Both the position numbers and the translations under genes were made by a program. The notes beneath the pieces are model-generated. The model saw only the letters and a program-made list of their open reading frames with translations. It was not told where the DNA came from and made no database searches. Source: Paludisphaera mucosa (GTDB lineage: Bacteria; Planctomycetota; Planctomycetia; Isosphaerales; Isosphaeraceae). Taken from it: DNA of 64,000 nt. The stretch spans positions 548,808-612,807 of the forward strand of contig NZ_JARRAG010000001.1 of assembly GCF_029589435.1 (NCBI RefSeq), given 5' to 3'. This document shows positions 35,007-45,642 of this stretch, piece after piece. Position 1 is the stretch's first letter. Each line of letters begins with the position of its first letter.

Positions 35007-36322
35007 CCCATCAACTCCCGGATCGGCGTGGGATCGCTGACCAGGTAGGTGGGCCGTCCGCTGGGCGTGAAAAGGATCTTGCCGGGATCGATCCCCAGCT
35101 TCGCATAGACGGTGGCCACGAAGTTCTCGGGCGACAGCACGCGTTCGCTGGCGGCGTATCCTCGGGAGTCCGTCGCGCCCACGACCTGGCCGCCGGGCGT
35201 GCCGCAGCCCGCGACGAGCACCGACATGGCGTTCGACCAGTGGTCGCGGCCCGCGTCCTTGTTGATCTTCGGGGTCCGGCCGAATTCCCCGAGCGCGAGG
35301 ACCAGCGTGGAGTCGAGCATCCCACGCTGGTCGAGGTCCTGGATGAGCGCGGTGATCGAGGACTCGAAGGCGGGCATCCGATTGTCGAAGCCGTCGAAGA
35401 GCGAGACGTGGTGATCCCAGCCGCCCTCGTTCAGCGTGACGAACGGGACGCCGGCCTCAACGAGCCGCCGCGCGAGCAGACAGCGCTGGCCGAACGAGTT
35501 TCGCCCGTAGCGATCGCGCAGGCGGGGGTCTTCGACCGTGATGTCGAAGGCTCGCTGGGCCTGATGCGACGCCATCAGTTCGTAGCCCTGGTCATAATAT
35601 TCGTCGAGCGCCAACGCGGGATCGCCGGCCGCCTTCTCGGCGAACCGTTTGAGGTGGTCGAGCCGATCGCGGAGGCTGCGTCGGCCGTCGACGCGGGTGC
35701 CGCCGAGGTCGCGCGGCGGGGCGACGTCGCGGACGCGGAAGCTCGCGGAGTTGGGGTCGTCGGGAACGACGAACGGGGCGTATCTGGCCCCCAGGAAGTT
35801 CGGCCCGCCGGAACGCAGCATGCTCGGGATCGAGAAATAAGAAGGCAAGCCTCCCCCAGCGCCGCGCTCATGCGCGGCGACCGAGCCCATGCTCGGATGG
35901 AAGCTCACGAAAGCTCCGCAGCCGACGGGGATGCGAGGAGGAGCGCCTGTGACCATGTAGTGGTTGCCCGCCCCGTGGTTCCCCTGGTCGTGCCGGATCG
36001 ACCGGACGATCGCGAGCTTGTCCGCGATCGACGCCAGGCGTTTCATCGGCTCGGAGAACCGCATGCCGGGGACCGAGGTCTCGATCGCCTTGAACTTCCC
36101 CCGGATCTCGGCCGGGGCGTCCGGCTTGGGGTCGAAGGTCTCGTAGTGGCTGGGGCCGCCGTCCATCCAGATCAGGATGCAGCTCGTCGGCCGAGCGCCC
36201 GGGATCGCCGCCCGGCCACGAGCCCGAAGGGCGTCGATCAAGCCGCCGCCCATCAGGGCGCCCAGGCCGAGCCGGAGGCAGTCGCGTCGCGTCGTCGATT
36301 CGCAATTCCGGGTGATGGCCAT
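35003..36322 (-). CDS. DUF1501 protein with Tat signal (first copy)
   Basis: 439 residues from ATG 36322. Twin-arginine-type N-terminus TTRRDCLRLGLGALMGGG. The alkaline-phosphatase-like fold is seen in TSCILIWMDGGPSHYETFDPKPDAPAEIRGKF, NHGAGNHYMVTG, NEGGWDHHVSLFDGFDNRMP and LALGEFGRTPKINKDAGRDHW. The metal-binding-type Asp/His residues of the phosphatase/sulfatase fold are visible. DUF1501 proteins are abundant in planctomycetes and usually paired with DUF1549/DUF1553 proteins, as here; the substrate is unknown. Confidence 0.92.
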   Translation of the reverse strand: MAITRNCESTTRRDCLRLGLGALMGGGLIDALRARGRAAIPGARPTSCILIWMDGGPSHYETFDPKPDAPAEIRGKFKAIETSVPGMRFSEPMKRLASIADKLAIVRSIRHDQGNHGAGNHYMVTGAPPRIPVGCGAFVSFHPSMGSVAAHERGAGGGLPSYFSIPSMLRSGGPNFLGARYAPFVVPDDPNSASFRVRDVAPPRDLGGTRVDGRRSLRDRLDHLKRFAEKAAGDPALALDEYYDQGYELMASHQAQRAFDITVEDPRLRDRYGRNSFGQRCLLARRLVEAGVPFVTLNEGGWDHHVSLFDGFDNRMPAFESSITALIQDLDQRGMLDSTLVLALGEFGRTPKINKDAGRDHWSNAMSVLVAGCGTPGGQVVGATDSRGYAASERVLSPENFVATVYAKLGIDPGKILFTPSGRPTYLVSDPTPIRELMG

Positions 36323-36364
36323 GGTCTCGCCTTCGTCAGCGTGGGCTTCGTGCGGTCGGTCGGC

Positions 36365-38566
36365 TCAATCTTTGAATACGAACTCGGGGGCATTCAGCAG
36401 CGCCCAGAGGAGGTCTTCGACGGCGCCGAGGCGGTCCCTCTCGGGGTCCCGGAAGAGCGACTCGCCGATGCCCCTCTCTTCCCGGCTGGGCAGGCGGCTG
36501 TAGGCGAGCAGATAGAGCGTCTCGACGATCGCTTCGGGCGGATCCCCCCCCTTCGCGATCGCGGCGACCCGGCCCTCGTCCGAGGTGAGCTTCGCATGAA
36601 CGCCGGGGGAATTCATCAGGTGGAGCGCCTGGACGACCGCCGTGTCGCTGGTCCGCTCGCATGGCGGATCCTGGTTCGGATCCGGCCTCCCGAACGTGTC
36701 GAGGAAGAGCGAGGGGACCCGATTCGTCCAGATCGTCGAGGCGCGACTGCGTGGGGGCGCGGCGTCGAAGACGTCGGGGACGCCGGTCACGTCGCTGATC
36801 GCGTCCAGGAGGACTTCGGCCCGCAGTCGCTGACGGTAATAACGGGAGTAGTTCCGGGTGTCGGCCATGTTTCGGTCGTTGGGCTCGGAGCTGAGCCCGT
36901 AGACCCACGAAGCCGTGATGGTCCGGATCAGGTGTTTCAGGTCGTAGGCGTGATCGCGGAAATCGTCGGCGAGGGCTTCGAGCAGCGGCCCGTTGCTGGG
37001 CGGGTTAGTCGCTCGGATGTCGTCGACGGGATCGACGACGCCCCGTCCCATCAGGTCCGCCCAGACGCGGTTGGCCATCACCTTCGCGAAATAGCGGTTG
37101 TCGGGCGAGGTCATCCAGCGGGCGAGCGCCTCGCGCGGGTCGGATTCGGGATCGGCGTCGAGCGGCGCCGAGCCGAAGAGCGGTTTGGGCGGCAGCACCT
37201 TGCCGGTCAGCGGGTGAGTGACCGAGCCGGTCTTGCCCGTGAAGACGAATTCCTCGCTGCCGGAGATGGGTGGTGAGAGCCCGGTCCCCTTGCGATCCAC
37301 GCGGGCGAAGAAGGCCGCGAATTCGTAGAACTGCTCCTGCCCCCACGACTCGAACGGGTGGTGATGGCACTTGGCGCAATCCAGCCGGATGCCCAGGAAC
37401 AGCTGGCTGACCACGGGGGCGATCTCGATCGGTTCGCGATGGTCCCGGAAGATCGTCGCGGGACCTTGCTCGAACGTGCCGCCTCGCGCCGTGACGATCT
37501 CGCGCACGAACTGGTCGTACGGCAGGTTCCTGCGGAACACGTCGCGGATCCAGCCGTCCAGATTCAGGACCGCCTTGATCCCCACGCGGTAGGGGTTCGG
37601 GCGGAGCAGGTCCATCCACTTGTTCGCCCAGTGATCGGCGAATTCCGGTCGTTCGAGCAGCCGATCCACGAGGCGGGGGCGTTTGTCCGGGGACGGATCG
37701 TCGAGGAAGAAACGAGCTTCTTCGGGAGTCGGCAAGCGGCCGATCAAGTCGAGGTAGGCGCGTCTCAGGTACTTCGCGTCGTCGGCGGGAGGCGAGGGAG
37801 TCAGGCCCAGCTTTTTGAGCTTGGACCAGACGTGGCCGTCGATGAAGTTCGACCGAGGCAGCGCGTCGTAGAACGTCGCCGGGACCTCGCCGGGCAGGGG
37901 GATGGACACGTCGCAGTTGGCGAACAGGCCTTCGTAGCGGGCCGAGATCGTCGCCTCGCCCGCGAACCTACCGGCTTTCACGCGGCCCTGAGGGTCGACC
38001 GCGAGGATGGTCGATTCGCTGGAGCCGTAAGCGGCCAGGTGCGTGACGTCTTCGGTCGTCCCGTCGGAAAATCGGGCGGTCACGCGAAGCTCGAACGATT
38101 CGTCGCGTTCCAGCCTGCGCTCGGCCGGCTCGACGACGACGCCCTCCAGCTTCGGCGCCTCGGCCGCGGTCCGAGGAAGTCCGGCCTCGATCCAGCGGCG
38201 GAGCGTTTCGTAAAAGGGCCCCGACGGGTCGATCCGGCGGCCTCCGCCGTGGGGCAGTTCCGCCGTGGCCTTCTGCAGGAAAAGGCTCTGCTCGGGCCGG
38301 GCTCGCAGGATGCGGCGTCCGCCGGCCTCACGCGCGATCGCGACGTGGTCGAACTCGGGGTCGAAGCCGAGCAGCGAGAGCTTGAAGCCGTTCTGGCCGC
38401 TCGCCTTGCCGTGGCAAGCCCCGGCGTTGCATCCCGCCCGGGTCAAGATCGGCTCGACGTCCCGCTCGAAGGTCACGGCGATCGAGGGGTCGGTCCCCGC
38501 CGTCGCCGACCTCGACAAGCCCTCGGTCGCCAGGAGGGCCGCGAGACAGAAGGTTACGACACGCAT
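36365..38566 (-). CDS. Cytochrome-like DUF1549/DUF1553 (PSD1) protein with Ig-like domain (first copy)
   Basis: 733 residues from ATG 38566; TTG 38596 is possible but its RBS is too close. Signal peptide at the N-terminus. Unusual heme-like CNAGACH (C46-x4-C51-H52), DUF1549 (KYLRRAYLDLIGRLPTPEE...HWANKWMDLLRPNPYRVGIKA), heme-like CAKCHHHP at about 397-404, and DUF1553 (RYFAKVMANRVWADLMGRGVVDPVDDIRATNPPSN...TASWVYG). An Ig/BIG2-type domain (FELRVTARFSDGTTEDVTHLAAY...) lies between. Likely extracytoplasmic, forming one operon with the DUF1501 and PPC genes. Confidence 0.92.
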   Translation of the reverse strand: MRVVTFCLAALLATEGLSRSATAGTDPSIAVTFERDVEPILTRAGCNAGACHGKASGQNGFKLSLLGFDPEFDHVAIAREAGGRRILRARPEQSLFLQKATAELPHGGGRRIDPSGPFYETLRRWIEAGLPRTAAEAPKLEGVVVEPAERRLERDESFELRVTARFSDGTTEDVTHLAAYGSSESTILAVDPQGRVKAGRFAGEATISARYEGLFANCDVSIPLPGEVPATFYDALPRSNFIDGHVWSKLKKLGLTPSPPADDAKYLRRAYLDLIGRLPTPEEARFFLDDPSPDKRPRLVDRLLERPEFADHWANKWMDLLRPNPYRVGIKAVLNLDGWIRDVFRRNLPYDQFVREIVTARGGTFEQGPATIFRDHREPIEIAPVVSQLFLGIRLDCAKCHHHPFESWGQEQFYEFAAFFARVDRKGTGLSPPISGSEEFVFTGKTGSVTHPLTGKVLPPKPLFGSAPLDADPESDPREALARWMTSPDNRYFAKVMANRVWADLMGRGVVDPVDDIRATNPPSNGPLLEALADDFRDHAYDLKHLIRTITASWVYGLSSEPNDRNMADTRNYSRYYRQRLRAEVLLDAISDVTGVPDVFDAAPPRSRASTIWTNRVPSLFLDTFGRPDPNQDPPCERTSDTAVVQALHLMNSPGVHAKLTSDEGRVAAIAKGGDPPEAIVETLYLLAYSRLPSREERGIGESLFRDPERDRLGAVEDLLWALLNAPEFVFKD

Positions 38567-38714
38567 CCTGATCGCCCCGATCGACTTGGAACGCAACCTT
38601 CACGTGGGCCGATTTTAGCCGCCACCGCGTGCTCCTTCAACAATTATTCGACAACCGCCCTCGCCTCCGACCTCGACCACAGATTCCGACTCGGGCGGCG
38701 GGCGGGGCCCCGCT

Positions 38715-39893
38715 TCACCAATCGCCGACGCTGCCGTCGCGGTAGAAGGTTCGCAGCAGGACCTCCTGCTCGAAGGGGTGTTTCTTGATGGCTTCCTCGT
38801 CGATCTCGATCCCCAGGCCGGGGAGCGTGTTGGGCAGGACGATGCGCCCTTCGGGCACGATCGTGAAGCCCTCTCGGACGACGTCCGAGCGCCAGGGCAC
38901 GTCGTCGAGGACGGCCTCGCAGATGATGTACGAGGGGGTGGCGAAGCCGAATTCGAGCGAGGCGGCCGTGCTGACGGGCCCCTGCGGATTGTGCGGGGCG
39001 AGGGCCACGCGATACGCCTCGGCCATCGCGGCGATCCGCCGGGCTTCGGAGAGGCCCCCGCAGTGGGTGATGTCGGGCTGGAGGACGCTGCAAGCCCGGC
39101 GCTCCAGCAGCTCGCGGAAGGCGTGCTGCGAGACGAGGCGTTCGCCGGTCGCGATGGGGGTCGAGACCGCGCGCTGGATGAGCGCGATGTCCTCGATCGT
39201 CTCGGGCCAGCAGGGCTCTTCGAAGAAGTAGAGGCCGTAGGGCTCGAGCGCCTTGGCGAAGCGCATCCCCATGCGAGGGGAGGGGCGGGCGTGGCAGTCG
39301 ACCATGATGTCGATGTCGTCGCCGACCGCGTCGCGCATCGCCTTGACGCAGGCCTCGGCGTACTTCAAAGGGCGTAGGCCTTCGAGAGGCATGGTCTCGG
39401 GGACGGCCATCGACTTGAAGGCGGTGAAGCCCTGCGCGACGGCTCGTTGGGCCAGGTCGCCGAAGCGCCGGGCGTCGGCGGGGTCGGTCTGATAGAAGTC
39501 CTCCATGCGGCCGCCGCCGAGGTGGCAGTAGAGCCGGATCTGATCGCGGACGGCCCCGCCCCAGAGCTTGTGGCAGGGGACGCCGTGGATCTTGCCCACG
39601 ATGTCCCAGAGGGCCAGGTCGATGCCGCTGACGGCGGTGCCGCGGACGATGCCGTTGCCATGCCAGAAATGCTGGCGATACATCATCTGCCAGAGGTGCT
39701 CGACCCGCGTCGGGTCTTCGCCGATCAGCAACTGCGAGACGTCCTCGATCGCTCCGACCACGGCGCGGGTGTGCCACTCCAGCGTGGCTTCGCCCCAGCC
39801 GTGCAGGCCGGGCTGGTCGGTCTGGACCTTGACGAAAACCCAGTTCCGCATCCGCGCGTTGCAGACGAACGTCTCGATCTTGGTGATTTTCAT
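38715..39893 (-). CDS. Enolase-superfamily sugar-acid dehydratase (D-galactonate dehydratase type)
   Basis: 392 residues from ATG 39893, first of a [22 protein letters not shown] start. Metal ligands are in VDCHARPS (Asp, with a Lys-substitute His), FFEEPCWPE (Glu) and TGERL (Glu). The catalytic His of the galactonate dehydratase group is in [10 protein letters not shown], and [14 protein letters not shown] is present. Close relatives dehydrate D-galactonate or related sugar acids to 2-keto-3-deoxy acids. It is the last gene of a six-gene same-strand run with an aminotransferase, ceramidase-like protein, MFS transporter and two extracytoplasmic proteins. Confidence 0.9.
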   Translation of the reverse strand: MKITKIETFVCNARMRNWVFVKVQTDQPGLHGWGEATLEWHTRAVVGAIEDVSQLLIGEDPTRVEHLWQMMYRQHFWHGNGIVRGTAVSGIDLALWDIVGKIHGVPCHKLWGGAVRDQIRLYCHLGGGRMEDFYQTDPADARRFGDLAQRAVAQGFTAFKSMAVPETMPLEGLRPLKYAEACVKAMRDAVGDDIDIMVDCHARPSPRMGMRFAKALEPYGLYFFEEPCWPETIEDIALIQRAVSTPIATGERLVSQHAFRELLERRACSVLQPDITHCGGLSEARRIAAMAEAYRVALAPHNPQGPVSTAASLEFGFATPSYIICEAVLDDVPWRSDVVREGFTIVPEGRIVLPNTLPGLGIEIDEEAIKKHPFEQEVLLRTFYRDGSVGDW

Positions 39894-39931
39894 GGAACGG
39901 TTCTCAGCTTTCGCGGCCCGGACGGGCTGGT

Positions 39932-41254
39932 TCAGATCCCGTCGAGCAGCACGGCCTCGGTCGCATCCAGGGTGGCGTCGACGTCGGCCTCGGTGTGGGC
40001 GGTGGAAAGGCTCCCTTGCTTGGTCGGCAAGGGGAAATGGTAGACGCCGCGGGCGATAAGGGCCTTGCGGTAGCGAAGGTCGCGCGCCATGTCGTGGTTC
40101 GAGGCCAGGTCGCGCCAGTTCCGGGGCGCGTGATCCATGAAGTAGACGCAGAAGGCGGACCCTTGCCGGACGACGGTGGCCGTGACGCCGTGGCGGTCGA
40201 AGAGGCTTTCGAGCCCCTGCTGCATGCGGGCTCCGAGCGCCTCGAGCTGGGGATAGACGATGTCCCGGTCGCGCTTGAGGATCTCCATGGTGGCGATGGC
40301 CGCGGCGACCGGCGTCGGATGGCCGTTGAAGGTCCCGGCGATCAGCACGCGGCGCCCGGGCTCGGGGTGGTTGAAGAGATCCATGATCTCGGCCTTGCCG
40401 CCGATCGCTCCGAGGGGGTAGCCGTTGGCGATCGCCTTGCCGAAGGTGGAAAGGTCCGGTCGGACGCCGGCCAGCGATTGATATCCCCCCAGAGCGTGGC
40501 GGAAGCCGGTCTTCACCTCGTCGAGGACCAGGACGACTCCGTGGCGATCGCAAAGGTCGCGCAACCATTCCAGATACCCGGCGCGGGGCTTCACGACGCC
40601 GATGTTCTGGAGGATCGGCTCCGCGACGAGGCAGGCGACCTCGTACTTCCGGAAGCACCGCTCCACGGCTTCCGGGTCGTTGAACTCGACCACGTGGACA
40701 CGCGCCGCGACGTCCGAGGGCATCCCCGCCGAGAGGGGGACGAACGGGTTCTCTCCCCCCTTCGAGGCCGGCCCCAGCTTTTCGAGCGGGGTCATGACGT
40801 TGCAGGCCACCTCGTCGTGCCAGCCGTTGTAGCCGCCCTGCATCACGACGATGTGGTCGCGGCCGGTGTACGCCCGCGAGAGCCTCAGGGCGTGGTACGT
40901 GGCTTCCGAGCCGGTGGTGGTGAGCTGCACCCGGTCGAGGGACGGGACGGACTCGCAGAGGAGCTCGGCCGCGCGACCTTCCCAGGGGGTCGTCCCCGAG
41001 CCCATCAGGGTCCAGCCCTCCTCGATCGACCGGATCACGGCCTCCTGGACCTCGGGATGGTTGTGGCCCAGGACATAAGGGGCGAACCCGGCGTGGTAGT
41101 CGAGATACTCGTTGCCGTCGGCGTCCCAGACTCGGGCTCCGCGCCCTCTCACGAAGGCGATCTCCGGATCGACCAGTCGGTTGAGAGAGACGACGCCACC
41201 CGGGATGAGGCGACGGTTGCGGGCGAAGAGGGCCCCGGATTGCGCGTGTTCCAT
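39932..41254 (-). CDS. Class III PLP aminotransferase/aminomutase, glutamate-1-semialdehyde-aminomutase-like
   Basis: 440 residues from ATG 41254. Typical HemL-type layout: [74 protein letters not shown] (PLP Asp), and [18 protein letters not shown] carrying the Schiff-base Lys. Located within a sugar-acid catabolic operon rather than with heme genes, so a role in converting a keto or semialdehyde intermediate is likelier than tetrapyrrole synthesis (inference). Confidence 0.87.
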   Translation of the reverse strand: MEHAQSGALFARNRRLIPGGVVSLNRLVDPEIAFVRGRGARVWDADGNEYLDYHAGFAPYVLGHNHPEVQEAVIRSIEEGWTLMGSGTTPWEGRAAELLCESVPSLDRVQLTTTGSEATYHALRLSRAYTGRDHIVVMQGGYNGWHDEVACNVMTPLEKLGPASKGGENPFVPLSAGMPSDVAARVHVVEFNDPEAVERCFRKYEVACLVAEPILQNIGVVKPRAGYLEWLRDLCDRHGVVLVLDEVKTGFRHALGGYQSLAGVRPDLSTFGKAIANGYPLGAIGGKAEIMDLFNHPEPGRRVLIAGTFNGHPTPVAAAIATMEILKRDRDIVYPQLEALGARMQQGLESLFDRHGVTATVVRQGSAFCVYFMDHAPRNWRDLASNHDMARDLRYRKALIARGVYHFPLPTKQGSLSTAHTEADVDATLDATEAVLLDGI

Positions 41255-41318
41255 GGATGCTCTCGGGAGGGGACGCGGCGTGTGCTGTCGACGGATGCGT
41301 TGCAGGGGGGCGGGCCGG

Positions 41319-42764
41319 TCAGGCGGGGAGCCAATCGGCGATCTCGGCGGCGATGCTCTCGGTCAGCGACTCCAGCGAGCCGGCGGCCACGACGGCGACG
41401 TCCGCCTGATAGATCCCGCGGCCATACGCGGACGCGGTCGGCAAGTAGCCGGGCTGCCAGCCGTTGACGAGTGTCAGGACGACGATCGGCGTGCGAGGCG
41501 TGCGACGTCGAAGCTCGACCTGAAGATGCTGATAGTGCTCGCCCTTCACGGCCAGCCAGACGGCGTCGCCGGCCTTCCAGAGCAAGACCTCGAAAGGAAA
41601 GGCGCGCCCAGGAGGGAGGTCGCCGATCCGGACGAGTTGGCGGTCCATGCGCTCGACGAGCGCCCGGCACACAGCGGCGTGGGCCTGGTCGTCGCGTCGC
41701 AGGGCGTCCTGCTCCTCACGAGCCCAGCGAACCCGATCGGCCCTTGTAGCTTCGGCGGTCGGCAGATCGGGCAGGTAAGGCAGATCGATGGGCCATCGCT
41801 TCTCCTGCCAGAACTCCAGTTCGCCCAGGCGATCGACGTCGAGCGGGACGTGACGCCAGGGGCCGAGGACCGCTCCCGATTCGACCGCGCCGGCATATTC
41901 GAACCGGGTCCGAGGGGGAGCCATCCCTTCGAGCGCCGAGAGGGCGGCGTAACCGAGTTGCCGGCCGTTGCGATCGGCGACGGCCGGGTCGCCGACGAAG
42001 CCCTCTCGCGGGCCGAGGTCTCCCGAGGCCCCCTGCAGGAATAGGCAAGGCGCGTCGTTGGCGTTCTCGACGACCTCGCGCATCGCCCCCGGAAAGTCGG
42101 GGCTGATCAGGGTGTTCTCCCAGGCGAGGGTGGTCGGGTGGCACGCGTAGTTGACCATCGTGGCGAGCGTGCGGCCGTCGGCGTTCGTGGCTCGGATGAT
42201 CAGGACGGCGTCGTCCGCGGGGCCGTCGGGGTTGAAGCCGCAGACGAATCGAGGGGCCGCCTCATCGAAAAGGTCGCGATGGGCCGCCAGGTCGCAACGG
42301 CCCCGCGCGTAGCCGAGGGTGGCCGGCTCGGCATGGCTCTCGGCCACGGCGACGAGGCCGGCGAGCCGATCGGCGAGACCGACCATGTAGGGGGCGATGA
42401 GGTCGCCTCCGGGGCGGTCGGCACGGCGGACGTCCATAAGGCCGGCTGCATGGGTATGCGAAAAGCAGATCAGGATTCGTTCGCGTGCGACCCCCGACCT
42501 CGCGGCGACGGCGTCCAGGAGCTGCGCGGCCTCGAGATCCCAGAACAGGCAATGGTCGAGGGCGATGAGGAAGAAGCCCTCCGTCGCCCGTCCCAGCGGG
42601 GCGACGAGGGCCGCCGTGGCCGTGAGCGGCCGATGGACCCCCGTGGAACGTTCATGCGCCGCGGCCCCCCACATCCGATGGTAGATCCCGGTCGGCGGGG
42701 TGACGTCGCCGCGGGCCACGCCGAACGAGCAGACGGATTGGGGGTGTTCCAGGGGGGGCGGCAT
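41319..42764 (-). CDS. Neutral/alkaline ceramidase-like protein
   Basis: 481 residues from ATG 42764. It opens with SFGVARGDVTPPTGIYHRMWGAA, resembling the 'ADITPP' start of neutral/alkaline ceramidase N-terminal domains, and has ICFSHTHAAGL (compare HTHSGPG) and VNYACHPTTL, candidate zinc-binding His. It has no signal peptide, unlike secreted ceramidases, and lacks an obvious C-terminal domain. The actual substrate is unknown; operon partners suggest an amide or ester in a sugar-derived compound. Confidence 0.75.
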   Translation of the reverse strand: MPPPLEHPQSVCSFGVARGDVTPPTGIYHRMWGAAAHERSTGVHRPLTATAALVAPLGRATEGFFLIALDHCLFWDLEAAQLLDAVAARSGVARERILICFSHTHAAGLMDVRRADRPGGDLIAPYMVGLADRLAGLVAVAESHAEPATLGYARGRCDLAAHRDLFDEAAPRFVCGFNPDGPADDAVLIIRATNADGRTLATMVNYACHPTTLAWENTLISPDFPGAMREVVENANDAPCLFLQGASGDLGPREGFVGDPAVADRNGRQLGYAALSALEGMAPPRTRFEYAGAVESGAVLGPWRHVPLDVDRLGELEFWQEKRWPIDLPYLPDLPTAEATRADRVRWAREEQDALRRDDQAHAAVCRALVERMDRQLVRIGDLPPGRAFPFEVLLWKAGDAVWLAVKGEHYQHLQVELRRRTPRTPIVVLTLVNGWQPGYLPTASAYGRGIYQADVAVVAAGSLESLTESIAAEIADWLPA

Positions 42765-42780
42765 GATCGGTCCGTGGGGA

Positions 42781-44124
42781 TCAGATGGTGTCGCGGTCGG
42801 CGTCGAAGATGAGCCAGCACGCGCCAGCCACGATATGGATCGCCGCGAAGAAAGCAAGCACGGCGTCCCAGGAGCCCGTAAGTTGGACGAGCCTGGGGAC
42901 GAGGATGGGGAAGAGGATCGAGCCCACGGCCCCGGCGGTGTTCATGATCCCGAAGACCTGCGGCGTGTCGCGGCCGCCGAGGTCCATCGTCAAGGCGTAG
43001 GCGCAGGGCCCGGCCAACGCCGCCGAGAACGCGCCGAGGCTCAGGATGAGCACGGCCAGCCGCGCGTCGGCGATCGGATACGCCAGGCCGATCAGAATCG
43101 TCGCCAGGAACATGCTCGCCGCCGCGACCCCCTGGCGGGCGAGACGCAGGCTCCCCGTCTTCGCCAGGGCCCGATCCGACAGCCAGCCGCCGGCCAGGCA
43201 GCCGAGCATCGTCGTCCAGTGCGGCAGGCTCGTCAGCAGTCCCGCCTCCCAGACGCCGACGCCCCGGGTCTCGCGTAGGTAGGTCGGGAACCAGCTCAGG
43301 TAGAAAATGGCCGCCGCCGCGCGGAAGAACTGCTGCAAGGCCAGGCCGATCACGGAACGATTCGTCATCAAAGTACGCCAGGCGATCGGCCCGTCCCCAG
43401 GCCCGTCGCGCCGCGTCGCCCCCTCGGCGATGAGGCTCCGTTCCGCCTCGTCGACCGCCGCGTGCTCGCCGGGCGTGTTGCGGAACCAGAGGGCGAAGCC
43501 GAGCGCCCAGATCATCCCCGGCACGGCGTACAGGAAGAACATCCAGCGCCATGAGACGTAGACGAGGATGAAGCCCGACAACGCGGCCCCGACGGCTCCC
43601 CCCACGCCCATGAACCCGGCCAAGATCCCGCTCACGGAGGCGCGCCGCGACGCAGGATACCAGCGGCTGAGAACGCCCGTCGACGAGGGGAAGACGCCGG
43701 CCTCCGCGGCCCCCATCGAGAAACGCGCCGCGAGCAGCAGCACGAGGCCGTTCGCGAAGCCGCAGAGACCGGTGGCCAGGGACCAGACGGCGGAGAAGAC
43801 GGGCAAGGCGCGACGGGAGCCCCAGGCCCGGTCCAGGCGGGCGGCGGGCATCTGGAAGAGCGCATAGGCCAGGAAGAAGGCGCTCATCACCAGGCCCATC
43901 TGCGACTCGCTCAGGCCCAGGTCCGCGCGGATCGATTTCTCGGCGACGCTCAGGCAGCCGCGATCGATGTAGGCGACGGTCGTGGCGACGCAGAGCCAGA
44001 TCAGGACGGCGTGTCGAACCCGCGTCGCGCCCGAGTGATCGTCGCGATCCGGTCGCTCGCGGGACGGGTCCGTCGAGACGCCGTCGGCGTCCGCCGCCAG
44101 GATGATGTCCGCTTCTTGAGTCAA
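42781..44124 (-). CDS. MFS transporter, anion:cation (sugar-acid) symporter family
   Basis: 447 residues from TTG 44124; an ATG is not available in frame near the start, and 25 bp separate it from the DUF1501 stop. About 12 membrane helices; the loop-2 signature region reads RLDRAWGSRRALPVF and ARFSMGAAEAGVFPSSTGVLSRWYP matches the hexuronate/galactonate symporter group. It likely imports the acid processed by the downstream dehydratase. Followed 16 bp later by the ceramidase-like gene. Confidence 0.88.
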   Translation of the reverse strand: MTQEADIILAADADGVSTDPSRERPDRDDHSGATRVRHAVLIWLCVATTVAYIDRGCLSVAEKSIRADLGLSESQMGLVMSAFFLAYALFQMPAARLDRAWGSRRALPVFSAVWSLATGLCGFANGLVLLLAARFSMGAAEAGVFPSSTGVLSRWYPASRRASVSGILAGFMGVGGAVGAALSGFILVYVSWRWMFFLYAVPGMIWALGFALWFRNTPGEHAAVDEAERSLIAEGATRRDGPGDGPIAWRTLMTNRSVIGLALQQFFRAAAAIFYLSWFPTYLRETRGVGVWEAGLLTSLPHWTTMLGCLAGGWLSDRALAKTGSLRLARQGVAAASMFLATILIGLAYPIADARLAVLILSLGAFSAALAGPCAYALTMDLGGRDTPQVFGIMNTAGAVGSILFPILVPRLVQLTGSWDAVLAFFAAIHIVAGACWLIFDADRDTI

Positions 44125-44149
44125 GCCGGCCCCCGTGTCGTCGACCTGA

Positions 44150-45625
44150 TCAAGCCATGATTTCGCGGATCGGCGTCCCGTGGTCGATCTCCAGACGCTT
44201 CCGCCCGGGGATCTCCAGCTTGCGGCCGTCGAGGCCCAGGAGGTGCAGGATGGTCGCGTGGACGTCGGTGACGTAGTGGCGGTCCTCCTCGGCGTGGAAG
44301 CCGATCTCGTCGGTCGAGCCGTGGACCACGCCCCCCTTGATCCCGCCGCCGGCCATCCAGACCGAGAAGCCGTAGATGTGGTGGTCGCGGCCGTCGCTCC
44401 CCTGCGAGCCGGGCGTCCGGCCGAACTCGGTCCCGAAGACCACGAGGGTCTCGTCGAGCAGGCCCCGGCGCTTCAGGTCGGTAAGGAGCCCGGCGATCGG
44501 CTTGTCGATCCGCCGGCAGTTGCCCGCATGATTGGCCCTCAGGCCGCCGTGGGCGTCCCACGCCCCCGCGCCCCCGCCGCCGTCCTGAACCTGGACGAAC
44601 CGGACGCCGCGTTCGACGAGCCGCCGGCAGGCGAGCATCTGGGCGCCGAAGTCCTTCGTCGCGGGATCGTCGAGGCCGTAGAGGCCGCGGGTCTCCTCGG
44701 CCTCGCCGCGGAAGTCGATGACCTCGGGGAGCGACCCCTGCATCCGATAAGCCAGCTCATAGGCCTTGATCCGAGCCGACAGGGCGGGATCGTCGGGGTA
44801 TTCGACGGCCCGGAGCCGGTTCAGGCGATCGACCAGCCCGAAGCCGAGCCGCTGCTCGGCGTCGCCCATCTCCTTCTCGGGACGGCCGTAGTCGAGCGGG
44901 TTCGCCGGGTCGACGCGGATCGGGATCGCGTCGTGCGCCGGCCCGAGGTAGTGGCCGTCGGTCTTGTTCCAGTATTCCCGAACCCCCATCGAGACGTACT
45001 GGGGCAGGTTGTCGTTGAGCGAGCCCAGGCCGTAGTGCGCCCACGCCCCCAGGTTCGGGAATTCGCCGTCGAGCATGTGCCGGCCCGAGTGGAACTGCGT
45101 CTGCGCGCCGTGGTTGTTGTCGGTCGTGTACATCGAGCGGACGACGGCGACGTCGTCGATGCAACCGCCGATGTGGGGCAGCCAGTCGCTGACCTCGATC
45201 CCGCTCTGCCCGTACTTCTTGAAGCCGATCTGGAGGGGATAGAGCTTGGTGCGCGCCTGGCCGTTGGCGTCGTTCACGACGACGACGCGGGCCAGGGCGA
45301 GCTTCTTCGGGTCCTGGGTCCCCTGGTAGGGGGTCTCGGCGATCGTCTTGCCGGCGTATTTGTTCAGCTCGGGCTTCGGGTCGAAGGTCTCCATGTGGCT
45401 GACGCCGCCGTTCATGAAGAGCCAGATGACCGACTTCGCCTTCGGCGCGAAATGGGGGCGGCCGTCCGGGGGCGTCCAGACGCCGTCCGCCGCCCGCGCC
45501 ACGCCGTCGCGATGGAGCATGGCCCCGAGCGCGAGGCCGGTGAAGCCCATCCCCATGTCGGCGAGGAAGCGGCGGCGATGGCCGCCGGGGCAGGGGGCGA
45601 GGCCGGGAGGAATCGGGTTAGGCAT
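44150..45625 (-). CDS. DUF1501 protein (second copy)
   Basis: 491 residues from ATG 45625. Tat-type start [22 protein letters not shown]. It has [97 protein letters not shown], and [32 protein letters not shown], with metal-type Asp/His residues of the alkaline-phosphatase fold. Ends [18 protein letters not shown]. It lies 17 bp after the large cytochrome-like gene, the standard planctomycete pairing. Confidence 0.93.
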   Translation of the reverse strand: MPNPIPPGLAPCPGGHRRRFLADMGMGFTGLALGAMLHRDGVARAADGVWTPPDGRPHFAPKAKSVIWLFMNGGVSHMETFDPKPELNKYAGKTIAETPYQGTQDPKKLALARVVVVNDANGQARTKLYPLQIGFKKYGQSGIEVSDWLPHIGGCIDDVAVVRSMYTTDNNHGAQTQFHSGRHMLDGEFPNLGAWAHYGLGSLNDNLPQYVSMGVREYWNKTDGHYLGPAHDAIPIRVDPANPLDYGRPEKEMGDAEQRLGFGLVDRLNRLRAVEYPDDPALSARIKAYELAYRMQGSLPEVIDFRGEAEETRGLYGLDDPATKDFGAQMLACRRLVERGVRFVQVQDGGGGAGAWDAHGGLRANHAGNCRRIDKPIAGLLTDLKRRGLLDETLVVFGTEFGRTPGSQGSDGRDHHIYGFSVWMAGGGIKGGVVHGSTDEIGFHAEEDRHYVTDVHATILHLLGLDGRKLEIPGRKRLEIDHGTPIREIMA

Positions 45626-45642
45626 GGGTTCCTCGTCCGGGG

